Made by a program: the position numbers and the translations under genes. From Epithemia pelagica (Eukaryota > Bacillariophyta > Bacillariophyceae > Surirellales > Surirellaceae): DNA of 64,000 nucleotides. Under the pieces are notes generated by a model. The model saw only the letters and a program-made list of their open reading frames with translations. It was not told the DNA's origin and made no database searches. This document shows, in pieces, positions 1 through 10,664 of the stretch (the first letter of the stretch is position 1; the number at the start of each line of letters is the position of its first letter). The stretch covers positions 3,844,001-3,908,000 of the forward strand of contig OX337231.1 in the NCBI GenBank assembly GCA_946965045.2. Direction: 5' to 3'.

Positions 1-1302
1 CAATCGCCATAGAATAGCCGCTGCAATCTCACGGATATCGATGATCGATGGTCCTTCTCGACACGTCGTGCCATCTCAGAAACTCCGCCAGAGTCCCCCA
101 AGGCACGACAACCTTTTGCATAAGACCCATTTTCGAAAGCTCAGAAATCCCGAAAGCTCCGAAATCCCACAGTCCCCAAGCAACGCAACGAGACAATCGA
201 ATCGATAGTCATCACAGTGTACGCCATCTGTCTAGAGGTATAGATCATCATATTGCTCCTGTTGGACGGTGATTCTAGGTCGCTGGCTCGCTCCTGTCCC
301 CCATCCGGCATGGGTCAAAAAAGAGAAGAGGAGAGGTTTGCCACGTGACTATTTGTATGCGACGGAAACCACGAGGGGGTCCGAATGACCAGGCTGTCGG
401 CAATGGGAAAAGACATGAATGATACCAGCGCTCAAGATTTTCGCCAGGCGACGACAGAATCTTTTTTGGCTTTGTTGGCAATCATTATTACGACCATAGA
501 ATATATGGTAATCTTCAAGGACACACTATACGGTGGAACTTTGAACCTTGCCGCATGGATCGATTGGGGTTTGTGCTCCAGTGAAAAAGGCATTCGTCCT
601 CCGTCCCGTGGAATACGAGGGACGACCCCGTTGTTTCAAATTCGCAGTGTTACTAGGGGAACGCGAATGTTTGCGTGCCTCGTGATTGGTGCAAGTTGTC
701 GCTGCGCTTTGGTGGAATGGACACGAGCATGCATCATCCACGTTCCTTGCGTTCCAGAAGAAACACGATCCACAAAAGTTCATCAGCATTCATCCCATCG
801 AAACCTTCCAGTAGAAATACTTTTGACTCTATACAGAGCAATCTCATGGAGCGCCACAAAAGGCTTGTCTACGTATGTATCCCATGGATACGAACTATTC
901 GACCATGGAGTACAAGCTACCGGTAGTGAGGTAAAGGTGCGGTTCATGTCTCACGCAACAGTGTCCTCTCTCTTGCTTCCGAATCCTGCTCTTTCGAGTC
1001 GCGCAGCACGAGGCACACGTCTCACGTCTCGTCCACCGCGCGTGGACTTGCGACTTCTGGAACGCTTTGGCGTTCACCTGTAGTATTTCTATGAAACCAT
1101 ATATGTATGAGTAACTATAGAGCCGATGGAGGAGTACAGAAAAAGGATAGCGCTCATGTTCACACAGAATTCGTCCATCATCATCCTCGCAAGAGAGACG
1201 AGAGATGGATCGACTTGGTTTGCCTCTTGATTCTATTATTATAGTTTCTCTCACCCTCGTTCCAGACGTACTCTCTCTGTCGATCCGTATCATCCCACCA
1301 CC
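1..1302. other. Intergenic / 5' flank, no supported gene
   Basis: I see no supportable gene. Open frames here (for example plus 385-1083) have no recognisable domain and a composition unlike the neighbouring coding DNA. A small imperfect direct repeat of 'gaaagctc(a/c)gaaatccc' lies near 137-170. The last 200 bp are presumably the promoter and 5' UTR of the gene starting at 1303. Confidence 0.5.
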
Positions 1303-3276
1303 ATGACAACAAGTACCACTTCCAACCACAACAACGACCAGCAAGACAGTAGTAGCATGAGTAGCTTTGAAGAGATTAGCAACGGCTGGAAGGATGACAA
1401 CAACGCCGAGGAGCAGGACGAAGAAGACGAAGAAGACGAGTATCACTATGAATACGAAGAGGATGATGAAGATCCCAATGAAAGTGAGGATGATGAGGAC
1501 GGAATGGAACCACCACCAGACGACAACCACAACAACAACGTGGCTGCAGACACACACCACGAATCTGGAGGAACCGAGAGTCCGGCTGTTCCACGAGTCC
1601 AAGTGATTTGGAATCCCAACCACCAGCACGGAATTCCCTTTTACAAGGAGGAGGAGGAGGATGGCAAACCTGCCGCCCGCTCTCCACTGGCAGCGGTTGC
1701 GGTTGCCACGACAAATGTACCTGACCACCCAACGGCATGGACGACCCGTGGTGGTGGTGGTGGTGGTGGTGGTGGTGACTCGTCCTCCTCGGTGGCCTCC
1801 TCCTCCTGGACCAGCGTTGGTGGTGGTGATCCACGAGACCTGGAATCGAGTAGCCAAACTTCCGCAAGTGTCGCCTCTTCGTTTGTTCCGGTACAACGCC
1901 TGAATGCCCTGCAACTCGGTACTGAGGATGCAACAGGCGGCGTGTCATCGGTGGCCTCTAATTCCTGGAGCTATCCGTTTCCAGGGTCCACGGACGGCGA
2001 TGGTTTTTCCATTACCAGCAATGGTACCGTGGTGTCGGGCTTTGATCTGTTGAATTTGAATGGTCAAGTGATGCGACGATGTCGCTTCGATGGCTATTGC
2101 AATCCCCCCGATGCCACCTCGTGTCGCGCCTGTGGCGCCGCCTTGGTGGCCAATCCCAATGTCGAAATGGATGCCCAAATTGCTCATCATTTGCAACATC
2201 AAGAACAAGTTCAAGCCGACAAGCAAGTGTTGGCCCAGGAACGACACCGTCAAACGTGGTCGAGTCAAGGTGTCTTTGATCAAGCTCGAATTTGGCAGAC
2301 CGAACTGCACAAGTATCTGGACGACAATTTTGCCACACGGGTTCATTTTTGGACCACGATCCGGACCGGTTGGGCGGCACGTCCGCGCCACAACCAGAAC
2401 CAGAACCAGAACCACAAGCCCTATCAGTTCATGCCGCGCGTCGATACAGTCTTGGCCATGTCCAACTTTTTGGAGTGTGCCAAGCAACGGTATACACCGC
2501 AGGAACTTGTCAACGCCAACACCAACCACCCTGGGCTTGCCCCGCTGATGAACCACCACACGGATGCCACTGATGCCACACCGCGGTGTTTGCCCATGTT
2601 TGTGGCCTACGTGTACACCAACAAGGGCGACTGGCCGGGTCAGAATCATGCGACGATTGCATCCTGGTTGCAACAGCAGCAGCAGCAGGAATCCAATACT
2701 ACTAGTAGTAGTAGTAATAGTTTGCTGTCGGTCTTGACGTGTCCTCTCCAAGCCTACGAGTATTGGAAGCAGCAACAAGGCTCGACGTGGTGGGGTGCCG
2801 TATCACTGGCACCCATTGAAGAAGAAGATGATGATGATGACACAACAAAGAATGCTTCGTGGGCCACTGGACAAGCACAAGCGTCGCCATGTCCTGCTCT
2901 GGGATGGATGGTCTTGGTCGCACCGGGCCGACAGCACTACCGACAATTTACGGTTCCCCGCAAACAAACTGAGACGTCCTCGTCGTCCTCCTCTCCCTCG
3001 TCGTCGTCACCGGCAGAGAACCATACGGCAACCACCACAGGTTCCGTCCACGATGCACCGAGCACCGCCACACGGACGGCAACTTCTATGCCTCCTCCTC
3101 CTTCATCTTCCTCCATGGTCTTGTCCACCAATACTCGCAATCGGTTTCATCACGCCCATTCGGCTCAGGCGCCCGTGGTGGGCGGAACTGTTCCCGGTTC
3201 CGTGCCACCTCAAGCCGAGGAGGGCAACAACGACACGACACTCTGGAGTGGACCTCTTCCCGCCGCATGGGCCAGC

Positions 3277-3307
<31 letters not shown>

Positions 3308-4572
3308 CAACGGCCAATGCCGCTTCGGCTACAAGCACGACCTCGGACGATTCCACGCCTTCGTCCCACACACAACAAGACTTTACCGTGACCACAGTGG
3401 AGGGAGAACAGGCCGTCTTGCCGCTCCTTTGCTTTGATGGGTCCTTGCGTCACACTGGCGAAACGAAACGTTTGGTTCGGGCGGTCGAGCAAGTGTGTTT
3501 GGACTTTTTGACCAGTGCCGGAATCATGCAACCTCCACCACCACCATCCTCTCGCTCAAGAGCAACAACGACGACAACAAGTGCAACAGGCTTCAGCTTT
3601 GCCCCCTTCTCCTCGTCAACTGCACTTCTTCCATCCATCTCACAAGCCGTCTCGGACGCCGTGGCGCAATCGCAACCGCAACAGCAACAACCAAAACCTC
3701 AAGGACACACCACCACCACGACTACCACTGCGTTCTCCTCTCCTCAAGCATCCTCTTCTGCTCCAACCGCATCCTCGAGTTTGAGGACGGCGCGTGCCAT
3801 GTCTCCCATGACGGCCACCACACAATCCTTGAATCAGTTGAATCTTGCCGCCCATCAGCAGCAGATGCGCACCAACAACAACAACAATCCAGGTGGTAGC
3901 AGCATGCCATTGGAGGAAGAGGGAAATCCAAGTCCTTGCAAGAAACTCCATGTCGATAGTGGTTCAATGGATGCCATGGCCTCTGGTGGCAATGTTCAGA
4001 ATAATACCACCGCACAGACGACCCGTGTCGCTTCCAATGCCGCAGCGACCAGGACTGGGCATTCCAACGACCCACCTATTACTTCAACAACGACGACAAG
4101 TCCGAACGTTTTTGGAAATAACGAGGATCCTCCATACTTTGAAGTGGATGGATGGTACATGCAATACTGTCCCGTCTGTGATCAAATCATCCCAGCCTTT
4201 ACTCCTTGTCCCAATGGTTGCCATCTCTTTTTTCAAGATCAGCCACATGAGACCACAACTGCAGTCCCCGACACGACAGCGGGGACAAGCACCGCAACCA
4301 ATAACAACAATGGTAATGTGGTAACAGGCCCGTCTACGGACATGGCCACTGATCCTTCTCCCACTACAGGTGCCACCGATACGGTTCAATCCTCTCATTC
4401 CACGGCTCCTCCCACTGAACCTTTGACATTCTTGCCGGGTGCACCTGCGGGGTTGACCCAGATGTGGACTGCCACACAACCAACTACTACAACCAATGGG
4501 GCAGATCTTGCTGCCACGCCTGCAACGACCGCAGGCCAACCATCCCTCTTGACATTGCAGCCAGGGTGTTGA
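1303..4572 (+). CDS. Low-complexity zinc-ribbon protein, C-terminus truncated by a MITE
   Basis: This frame encodes 1089 aa of no named family. Seen directly: an acidic E/D stretch (about residues 30-65), a poly-Gly run near 150, and a Cys cluster at about 259-281 (CRFDGYC...CRAC) that looks like a zinc ribbon. Residues 320-560 are less repetitive and may form a conserved domain. Long S/T/Q/N tracts follow, then a second Cys cluster at about 956-976 (CPVC...CPNGC). Two metal-binding knuckles flanking disordered sequence suggest a nucleic-acid or protein adaptor, but that is inference. The ATG at 1303 follows 'accacc', a good context. The present stop (4570-4572) lies inside the left terminal repeat of a mobile element. 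Before insertion the frame would have run from 4561 into 5101 and stopped at 5196-5198, adding about 32 Q-rich residues in place of the current last three. Confidence 0.8.
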
Positions 4573-5092
4573 AGTTAAGAAAATTCAGATGAGAATTAAC
4601 TTTTGACTTAAAGCTTGACAATGAATGGACATGCAACTTAACTTCATTTTAGAAACTCGGAGATCAATAAAGGCAACTTAACTTGAAACTTGGAAGTCAG
4701 CTCTTGGACCACACAAACTTGAACTCTCACATTTCAACTTTCCCAAAAGATCCGCAACTTGACTTTTTCACAAGGAAAAGAGGCCTAAAAGTCAACTTGA
4801 AGTCAGAAACTAAGTTATTGACTTCCACGATAATGCTAGAAGTCGCAAGAAACGGTGGACGGTCAGAGTTCACAACTTGACTTCATGAAAAACATTAAGT
4901 CAAAGTTGAAAATAAAAGTTGTCAATTGAACTTGAATGTAATGAAGTTACTCATGGTGCTCTCTAACTTGATTTCACTGTAAAAAGTCATGGAATCTCGG
5001 TTGGAAATTGACTTGACTTTCATGGAATAAGTCAAAAGTTGGTAATTTCAGTTTAAAAGTTAAAGACAGTAAAGTCGAACTTCAACACCCTG
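4562..5092. mobile_element. Non-autonomous hAT-like MITE (531 bp)
   Basis: The ends are a perfect 15-bp inverted repeat: CAGGGTGTTGAAGTT at 4562-4576 and its reverse complement at 5078-5092. The element is flanked by a perfect 8-bp direct repeat, attgcagc, at 4554-4561 and 5093-5100. An 8-bp target duplication with CAGGG-type termini is characteristic of the hAT superfamily. The interior has no meaningful ORF and is AT-rich, with at least eight dispersed TTGACTT/AAGTCAA words in both orientations, like the subterminal binding sites of hAT transposases. Perfect ends and target duplication imply a recent insertion. It sits in the 3' end of the coding frame that starts at 1303 and supplies that gene's current stop codon. 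Confidence 0.9.
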
Positions 5093-5100
5093 ATTGCAGC

Positions 5101-5198
5101 TCCAACAACATGAACAGCAGCAGCAGCAGGTCGAATCCACACACATCAGGACGTCTCAGGACACACCAGGATGGCGTGGACGAGGAATGGCAGGATGA
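5101..5198 (+). other. Displaced original 3' coding end of the gene at 1303
   Basis: Joining 4561 directly to 5101, as before the insertion, keeps the upstream frame open for 31 further full codons to a TGA at 5196-5198. The resulting tail is Q/H/E-rich and ends in a GWRGRG-like segment, matching the host protein's composition. This supports its being real coding sequence cut off by the MITE. Confidence 0.7.
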
Positions 5199-6141
5199 GA
5201 TTGTGTCACTGGAACCAATGGGGCGCAAACGTACCCCATAAGCGTCCGTGCAAGAAAAACCTTGTACTTCCACGGATCATGCATCTCAAGGTCCTCCTCC
5301 TTGATGACACACAAGTTTCAAACATGTCTATCCGTCATGGCAAAAGTTCATGATGTCGATCGTTCCACCCAAGAATTCTAGTATATCCAGGATAGCCCCA
5401 GTGGGCAGTGCAGTGACTCACCTCAGTCACGGTTAAAATAGACTTCATCCCTTTTGAATGTTTTCGTGCAAAACAGAAACGTCTCAACCGATGGAGACAT
5501 ACCCAGTAACACTATACGCCATGGTAGAATCGAGCGGACATGAGCAGAGAGTGTGTCCATTGCCAGAAGGAGAGCTGAAAAGAATGCACTAAATCCACTC
5601 GCTCATGTATGCGACAAAAAACATGGAGGAATGGCAAAAATCCTTTGTCCAACGAAACGAATGAAGAACAAAACTCTTGCTCCCTCTCGCGATGATCCCC
5701 CGTGTCAAGTTTTCGTGCGAAACCAGCCGCCTTGGTCGAGTGGTTCGGACCTTTGCTCATGATGGTCTCGGTTCCTGGGTGTCCAGGGATTCGAGTCCGC
5801 TGTGATAGGGTGGTTGGGAGGGCTAGATGTGGGGCCCGAAAAAGCGGTTCGTCTATGTGGCCCCTTGTCACAAGCGGGCTGTCCCCCCGCTCCATGATTC
5901 CGAGTGTCATGGCGCCAGGGCAGTCGGTCGGCGTCACGTTGCGACGTGCGGAAGAATAGATCTCAACCAAGTTTTCGTGCGAAGAAATCTTTTCCAGAAA
6001 AGTCTCATCCTTCAAGACCAACGAAATTATACCTCTACGGAACACAGCAGTCGGTACATCCAATTGAATTGGAGTGTTGTCGATCGAGATTGCCAAAGGG
6101 AAAAAGGTTTGCATCATCCAAGAATCATCAACGTTCGCCTC
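5199..6141. other. Intergenic / upstream region of the PARP-like gene
   Basis: No convincing gene. A long minus-strand frame (5512-6531) is hydrophobic antisense to the acidic N-terminus of the PARP-like gene and is rejected. The phrase 'catgtatgcgacaa' occurs both at about 5605 and at the chosen start (6141), so an old local duplication is possible. Confidence 0.4.
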
Positions 6142-7827
6142 ATGTATGCGACAAGAACAACCAACGTCCAAAATCGATACCTGGTGGAACCACCACAGGG
6201 AGAACCAACTTCGTGGCACAAACACTGGCGTTCGAACAGCAAGGAACGTCAGCAAGAGATTGTAAATCTCGTGAATGATGACGATGATGATAGTAGCTGT
6301 GGGTCCATCGCTGCGGCACGTCACCGTCGTCCTCGTCGTGGTGATTGTCGTACCCTGGAGGAGGACGAAGCACTTGCCCGAGCCCTTGAAGCATCCCTCC
6401 AGGATGATACATTGTCCAAGAGACTGTCGGACAACAAAGAAGAAGACGAAGACGATGAAGACGATGACCAAGTGCAGGTCATTCACGTTGGCTCGAAGCG
6501 TGAGAGAAGAGCAATCGAGGAACAAGAGCAATACGAGTCAGATTTGGCTCAAGCTCTTGAAGCGTCACTGGATGATAATGGAACGGGTCACACGAAGAAA
6601 ATTGTTGCTGTCAAAAAGTTTCACGCTCCCAAAGACCGCGCATTAACTCACAAATCATCCAAACAGCCTTGGAATGTTCCTGTTGGACCGAACATCTACC
6701 CCGACTGCACAATTCTTGCATGCACCAAGAAACCGTGTCAGGAACTAGGCCGATATTATGCCAGTGATGAGGACTATGCCAGAGCTGTACAGGAGGAGCT
6801 CCAGCTCATTCAGGACCACAAGAACAAACTGGACGAACTGGAAATGTCCACTTCGCACATTGGCCGAGCCTGGCAATTGGTCGAACAAGTCTGGAACCTC
6901 CCAAAAACAGGCCTACATGACGAAACGTCGACTCCACCAGCATCTTCAGCCTCGGTCGTATCCGCATCGTTCACATTTTCCATGACTCCAGTTGCTGTCG
7001 ATGACATGGTTCCCATGGCGGAAAAGTTGATTGCGACACAAGACGAGTTTCGTCGTCAAGGCAAGCCAGTGCATGTGGACATTGGTTATCATTGGACGAG
7101 ACCAGAGAATATGACTCGGATCCAAACCGATGGCTTACTCACCAAAGCCGAACGCGACTCCAAAAAGATTCACGCTCACTACAATGGTTCGTCTCTTGGT
7201 GATGGTATCTATACGGCCAGTGATCCGTACTCGTTCTGCAGTAGCTTTGGCTCCACTGGCATCCTGGTGGCCCGTCTCAAGGGCGTCCAACGCCAGCATG
7301 TTGGCCGCCATTCTGGAGGAGATACAGTGGTGGGTAACGCCGGTATGGTGCACGTGTTGGCCACATCGGGTCAATGCATCCCTCTCTTGTACTTTTCGGC
7401 CGACCAGATCAACTGGTCGAATCGGAACTTTGGTGGCAATTTGGCTGTTCACCAGTATCATGTCAAGCTTCAAGAAATTGTCGACTTGTTTCTCAATCAA
7501 GATCCATCCTCATGTGGTCGAGATGCAACCACTGGCCATGATTCCGAAGACACTCCGAGAAACAACGGCACTGCTGTTGCCAAACTATTGTGCTTACAAG
7601 ATGCCCAGGCACATTTTCAACAGCTAGAGCAGAAGCGTTTACAGAATCTCAAGGCCGCGCCTCCACCACCACCAGCAGCAGCAGCAGCAATAGCAGCAGC
7701 AGCAGCAGCAGCCAATCCTTTGGTAAGTGGTTCCGGAAGGGGAACAATTGCTGCTTCGGTCCAAGCAAAGAAGGCAACCACCGGCAAAAGTTCACGATCC
7801 AAACGAAAGCGTCGACGAAGGCGATAA
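6142..7827 (+). CDS. UIM-containing PARP-like (ART-fold) protein
   Basis: About 561 aa from the ATG at 6142. The frame stays open upstream to 5827, but that part has poor coding composition, so the start is uncertain. Two ubiquitin-interacting motifs are visible near 6365 (DEALARALEASL) and 6540 (SDLAQALEASL), with a weaker third near 6768 (EDYARAVQEEL). The C-terminal half (about 7075-7500) resembles a PARP catalytic domain: a His in YHWTRPENM, then G-DGIYTASDPYSF with the conserved Tyr. I cannot place the third (Glu) residue of the H-Y-E triad, so it may be a mono-ADP-ribosyltransferase or inactive. A CAG-repeat Pro/Ala tract and a basic tail (SRSKRKRRRRR, a possible nuclear signal) end the protein. 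PARP10-type proteins also combine UIMs with this fold, so a role in ubiquitin/ADP-ribose signalling is inferred. Fragments of this gene recur at 11.5, 25.2 and 43.1 kb. Confidence 0.75.
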   Translation: MYATRTTNVQNRYLVEPPQGEPTSWHKHWRSNSKERQQEIVNLVNDDDDDSSCGSIAAARHRRPRRGDCRTLEEDEALARALEASLQDDTLSKRLSDNKEEDEDDEDDDQVQVIHVGSKRERRAIEEQEQYESDLAQALEASLDDNGTGHTKKIVAVKKFHAPKDRALTHKSSKQPWNVPVGPNIYPDCTILACTKKPCQELGRYYASDEDYARAVQEELQLIQDHKNKLDELEMSTSHIGRAWQLVEQVWNLPKTGLHDETSTPPASSASVVSASFTFSMTPVAVDDMVPMAEKLIATQDEFRRQGKPVHVDIGYHWTRPENMTRIQTDGLLTKAERDSKKIHAHYNGSSLGDGIYTASDPYSFCSSFGSTGILVARLKGVQRQHVGRHSGGDTVVGNAGMVHVLATSGQCIPLLYFSADQINWSNRNFGGNLAVHQYHVKLQEIVDLFLNQDPSSCGRDATTGHDSEDTPRNNGTAVAKLLCLQDAQAHFQQLEQKRLQNLKAAPPPPPAAAAAIAAAAAAANPLVSGSGRGTIAASVQAKKATTGKSSRSKRKRRRRR

Positions 7828-7905
7828 GACATCAGCGCTGCTGTTTGGTGGGAACCACCGGCAAAAATTCACGATCCAAACGAAAGCGTCGCTGTTTGGT
7901 GGGAA
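7776..7905 (+). repeat. Tandem duplication of the PARP-like gene's 3' tail
   Basis: The stretch with 'accaccggcaaaa' and 'cacgatccaaacgaaagc' in the last codons (7776-7812) is repeated just after the stop (7853-7888). 'gctgtttggtgggaac' also occurs twice (about 7838 and 7889). Related sequence starts the duplicated blocks at 11542 and 25228. Confidence 0.7.
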
Positions 7906-8646
7906 CTTGGCATCATTCGATGGCGAGGATATGATTCGATCATCGATCCAGTGGATATTATATTGTGTTATAAGGTCGATATTTGTAGCCTCATTGCAAA
8001 TTGAACCAGTCTGGTTTGTTTTGAGACTTTCATTCTTTATGATTGTCTTCTCTGTTTCGTTCCTCGCGCTGACTTGTTTGGTTGCCTCTTCGCTTTCCAA
8101 TGAGAAGAACCACTTGACCAGAGCGCTGGTTTGGCGAAGGGAAAACGAGAGAATGAAATGGTCGGCTTGCGCTAGATGGGCGAGTATGCGTCAGGGTAGA
8201 GCCTGGCGACCAACCCAACCTGTTGTTCTCCACAATAGCACCCAGACGACGAGAAAAGAAATTCTGGATGTGAAAAAGGCAACGACACGAAAGAAGAGAG
8301 ACTGTACCGTCCGTGAAGGGAAGAGGAGGAGTTTCCTAGAGAAAATACTTTGATCAGATGTACCGCGCTTCGCATTTTCCAGGTGTACGTCAGCAATGGT
8401 GAAACGATTTACTCCTTGGAAGCTTTTCCATCATAGATACCACCGGTAACGCTACAGCAATGCATCATACTCACTCATTACATTCTATTATTATGTAAGA
8501 ACTCTTATTAGAGTCTCCTCGCAAAACCACAAAAGAGGAGCCTCCACGTTCTTTTGATGTTCAATGAGTTCATGATCTCGCTACGATCAGGAATCCAATC
8601 TGCAAGATCCCATACACAGACAATCCATCCAGAGCTTGTAATGCTT
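7906..8646. other. Converging 3' flanks (PARP-like and HA gene A)
   Basis: No gene seen. It contains the phrases 'gcgctggtttggcgaagg' and 'gggcgagtatgcgt', which also occur near 11840-11910 and 25540-25610. It is therefore the ancestral version of the flank copied with the array. Confidence 0.6.
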
Positions 8647-10230
8647 TTACTTGCCATGCGCATCCCATACAAATCCAATCTCCTCCAACATCAAAATGCG
8701 ATCAACTGTCAATGAACTCGATTCTTTGCCTTCTTGTCGCTGCTGGTACTCTTGCCGTTGCGTTTCCACCCACTGACTCAGCTCCTTGTTTACAGAGTCA
8801 TCTTGTAGGACATTGCAGTGCCCGTGCATTTCTTTGAACTTTTTCAGTTCCTCGTATCGTTTCATCCATGTGCTTCCCCGTGTCCGTGTATCCCAAGAAA
8901 ATCCAATCTTCTCCAACATATCAACGCGCCAATCTGTCATTCTTTTCGTTTCTTTGCCTGCTTGTCGAAGTCGGTATGCTTCACGTTGTTTATACACCCA
9001 AAGACCCAGCTTTTTGTTTGGAGGGTACTGTTTGGGGACATTGCAGTGTCCATTACTTTGTTGGAACTCTTTCAATTCCTCGTATCGTTCCATCCATCCA
9101 CTTTCCTGTGGTTTCCAGACAAATCCAATCTCCTCCAACAGGGCAATGCGCTCAGCAGTCATTGCGCTTGATTGTTTACCTTTTTCTTGAAGTCTGTATT
9201 CAGTGCGTTGTTTATGCACCCACGTGCCTAATTCCTTATTAGCAGAGTCGTCTGAGGGGACGTTGCAGTGCCCGCGAGTTGCTTTGAACTGTTTCAGTTC
9301 CTCGTATCGTACCATCCACGTACTGTCCGGTACGTTCCAAACAAACCCAATCTTTTCCAACAAATTGATACGGTCGTCTGCCATAGGACTGACCTTTCCT
9401 TCTTTCCTTTTGCGGTAATCTCGTCTCTGTCTATCCACCCAATGCCCAAGCGAAGGGTTCTCCATGTACCGTTGTGGTACCATGCAATGGCCATTTTTCT
9501 TCTGAAACTGTACCAATTCTTGGTATCGAGTATTCCAAACAGTTTCTTTTGCGGAGTTTTTGGTAGTAGTTTCTGCGTCTTTGTATCCAAACAAATGAGC
9601 TTGTGAGCCTTACTGTTCCCATGCTGCATTCTGACAAGAACCCCTGCACAAAAGAGAAACACTTACTTGTTTCAGAAATCTCAGTGAGTGGGTCCCCGCC
9701 ATGCGAGTTTGCGGCATGTTCGGACTTCTTAGTTGTAGTTTCTACAAACAAATGAGATAAGCCTTGCTATTCTCATGCTGTATTTGTACAAGAACCACTG
9801 AATCAAAGAGAAACACTTACTTGTTTCAGAAGTCTCAGTGAGATGGTCCCCGTCATGTGAGTTTACGGCACTTTCAGACATCGTAGTTGTAGTTTCTAGG
9901 TCTTTTTATACGAACAAATGAGATAGTGAGCCTTGGTATTCCCATGTTGTATTCGGACAAGAACCACTGCATCAAAGAGAAACACTTACTTGTTTTAGAA
10001 GTCTCGTCAGTGAGTTCGTCCCCGTCACGTGACTTTGCGGCAAATTGGCGGATTAGTCTCCAGTTGTGCTTCGTGGTCAATAACTTTGAAAAGAGGCCAA
10101 TCCGTGGTGTTGTGCCATGATTGCCTTGTGGGGACAAATGAACAACGGAACGTTGAACAATAGGCTGATAAAGTGACGTTTTAGCCAGCGTTCGAATGGC
10201 TAACCATCGTGCTTGTCGATGAAATAGCAT
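8647..10230 (-). CDS. HA gene A: helicase-associated (HA) repeat protein, predicted mitochondrial
   Basis: Proposed exons (minus): 9990-10230, 9821-9895, 9667-9741, 8647-9572, giving 438 aa with every junction in phase 1 and GT..AG ends. Exon 1 encodes an Arg-rich presequence (MLFHRQARWLAIRTLAK...) ending in RQFAAKS, an R-x-F|A-type mitochondrial processing site. Exons 2 and 3 are 75 nt each and encode a 25-residue TTTK(K/M)SE... linker. The last exon holds four HA repeats of about 74 aa (W..RYEEL..F....GHCNVP...N..LG.WV..QR..YR...MT..R...LE.IGF.W). HA modules are small helical, probably nucleic-acid-binding domains; no helicase core is present. If exon 2 began farther upstream it would include a TAA in this copy, which supports the chosen acceptor (CTAG|AAACT). 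The biological role is unknown; mitochondrial location is inference. Confidence 0.75.
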
Positions 10231-10400
10231 AATGTTGTTTTCTTTGAACTGGTGATCGAAGCTTGTCTTGTCTTCTGTATGTGTACAAAGAGCATTTATG
10301 AGCTTTGGTTTCCCCGTGGTTGTAACACTGTGGCCGAGGGATGCTCGTCGATATCAATCCAGCTTTGAGCTTACATGAAAACTTGGTGGTCGATATCTAT

Positions 10401-10441
10401 CAAGAAAACTTGGTTCAGTCCACTTCAGTCACGACATGTGG
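10401..10441 (-). promoter_or_regulatory. Shared HA-gene upstream motif (gene A copy)
   Basis: On the minus strand this reads GTGACTGAA-TGGAC...CCAAGTTTTC, a diverged copy of the motif found upstream of all six HA genes. It lies about 170 bp before the proposed start of gene A. A promoter or enhancer role is inferred from conservation. Confidence 0.5.
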
Positions 10442-10664
10442 ATCCCGCGCGAGCATCGCGTAAACGAAACGACCGGTAAGCACCTTTGCTCGAAGAAGTC
10501 GTGGGCTAGCATAAGGCATTCGTCACTGTCATTTCTTGCTTTTCCTCTCCATCATCATATTTCGTGCTGCTCTGTCACACTTTACTGGTGCATACTGTCA
10601 TTCCTACTCCTTTTCTGGATCATCATGTTCCGTGTTCCTCTGTCACACTCTTGCGAAGCATATG

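Noticed and set aside
385-1083. 232-aa plus-strand open frame
   Set aside because: No domain, no coding-like composition, and no link to neighbours.
895-1914. 339-aa minus-strand open frame
   Set aside because: Antisense to the acidic/low-complexity N-terminus of the gene at 1303; its Val/His/Leu runs mirror Asp/Glu/Gly codons.
5512-6531. 339-aa minus-strand open frame
   Set aside because: Hydrophobic antisense of the acidic stretch of the PARP-like gene; no family resemblance.
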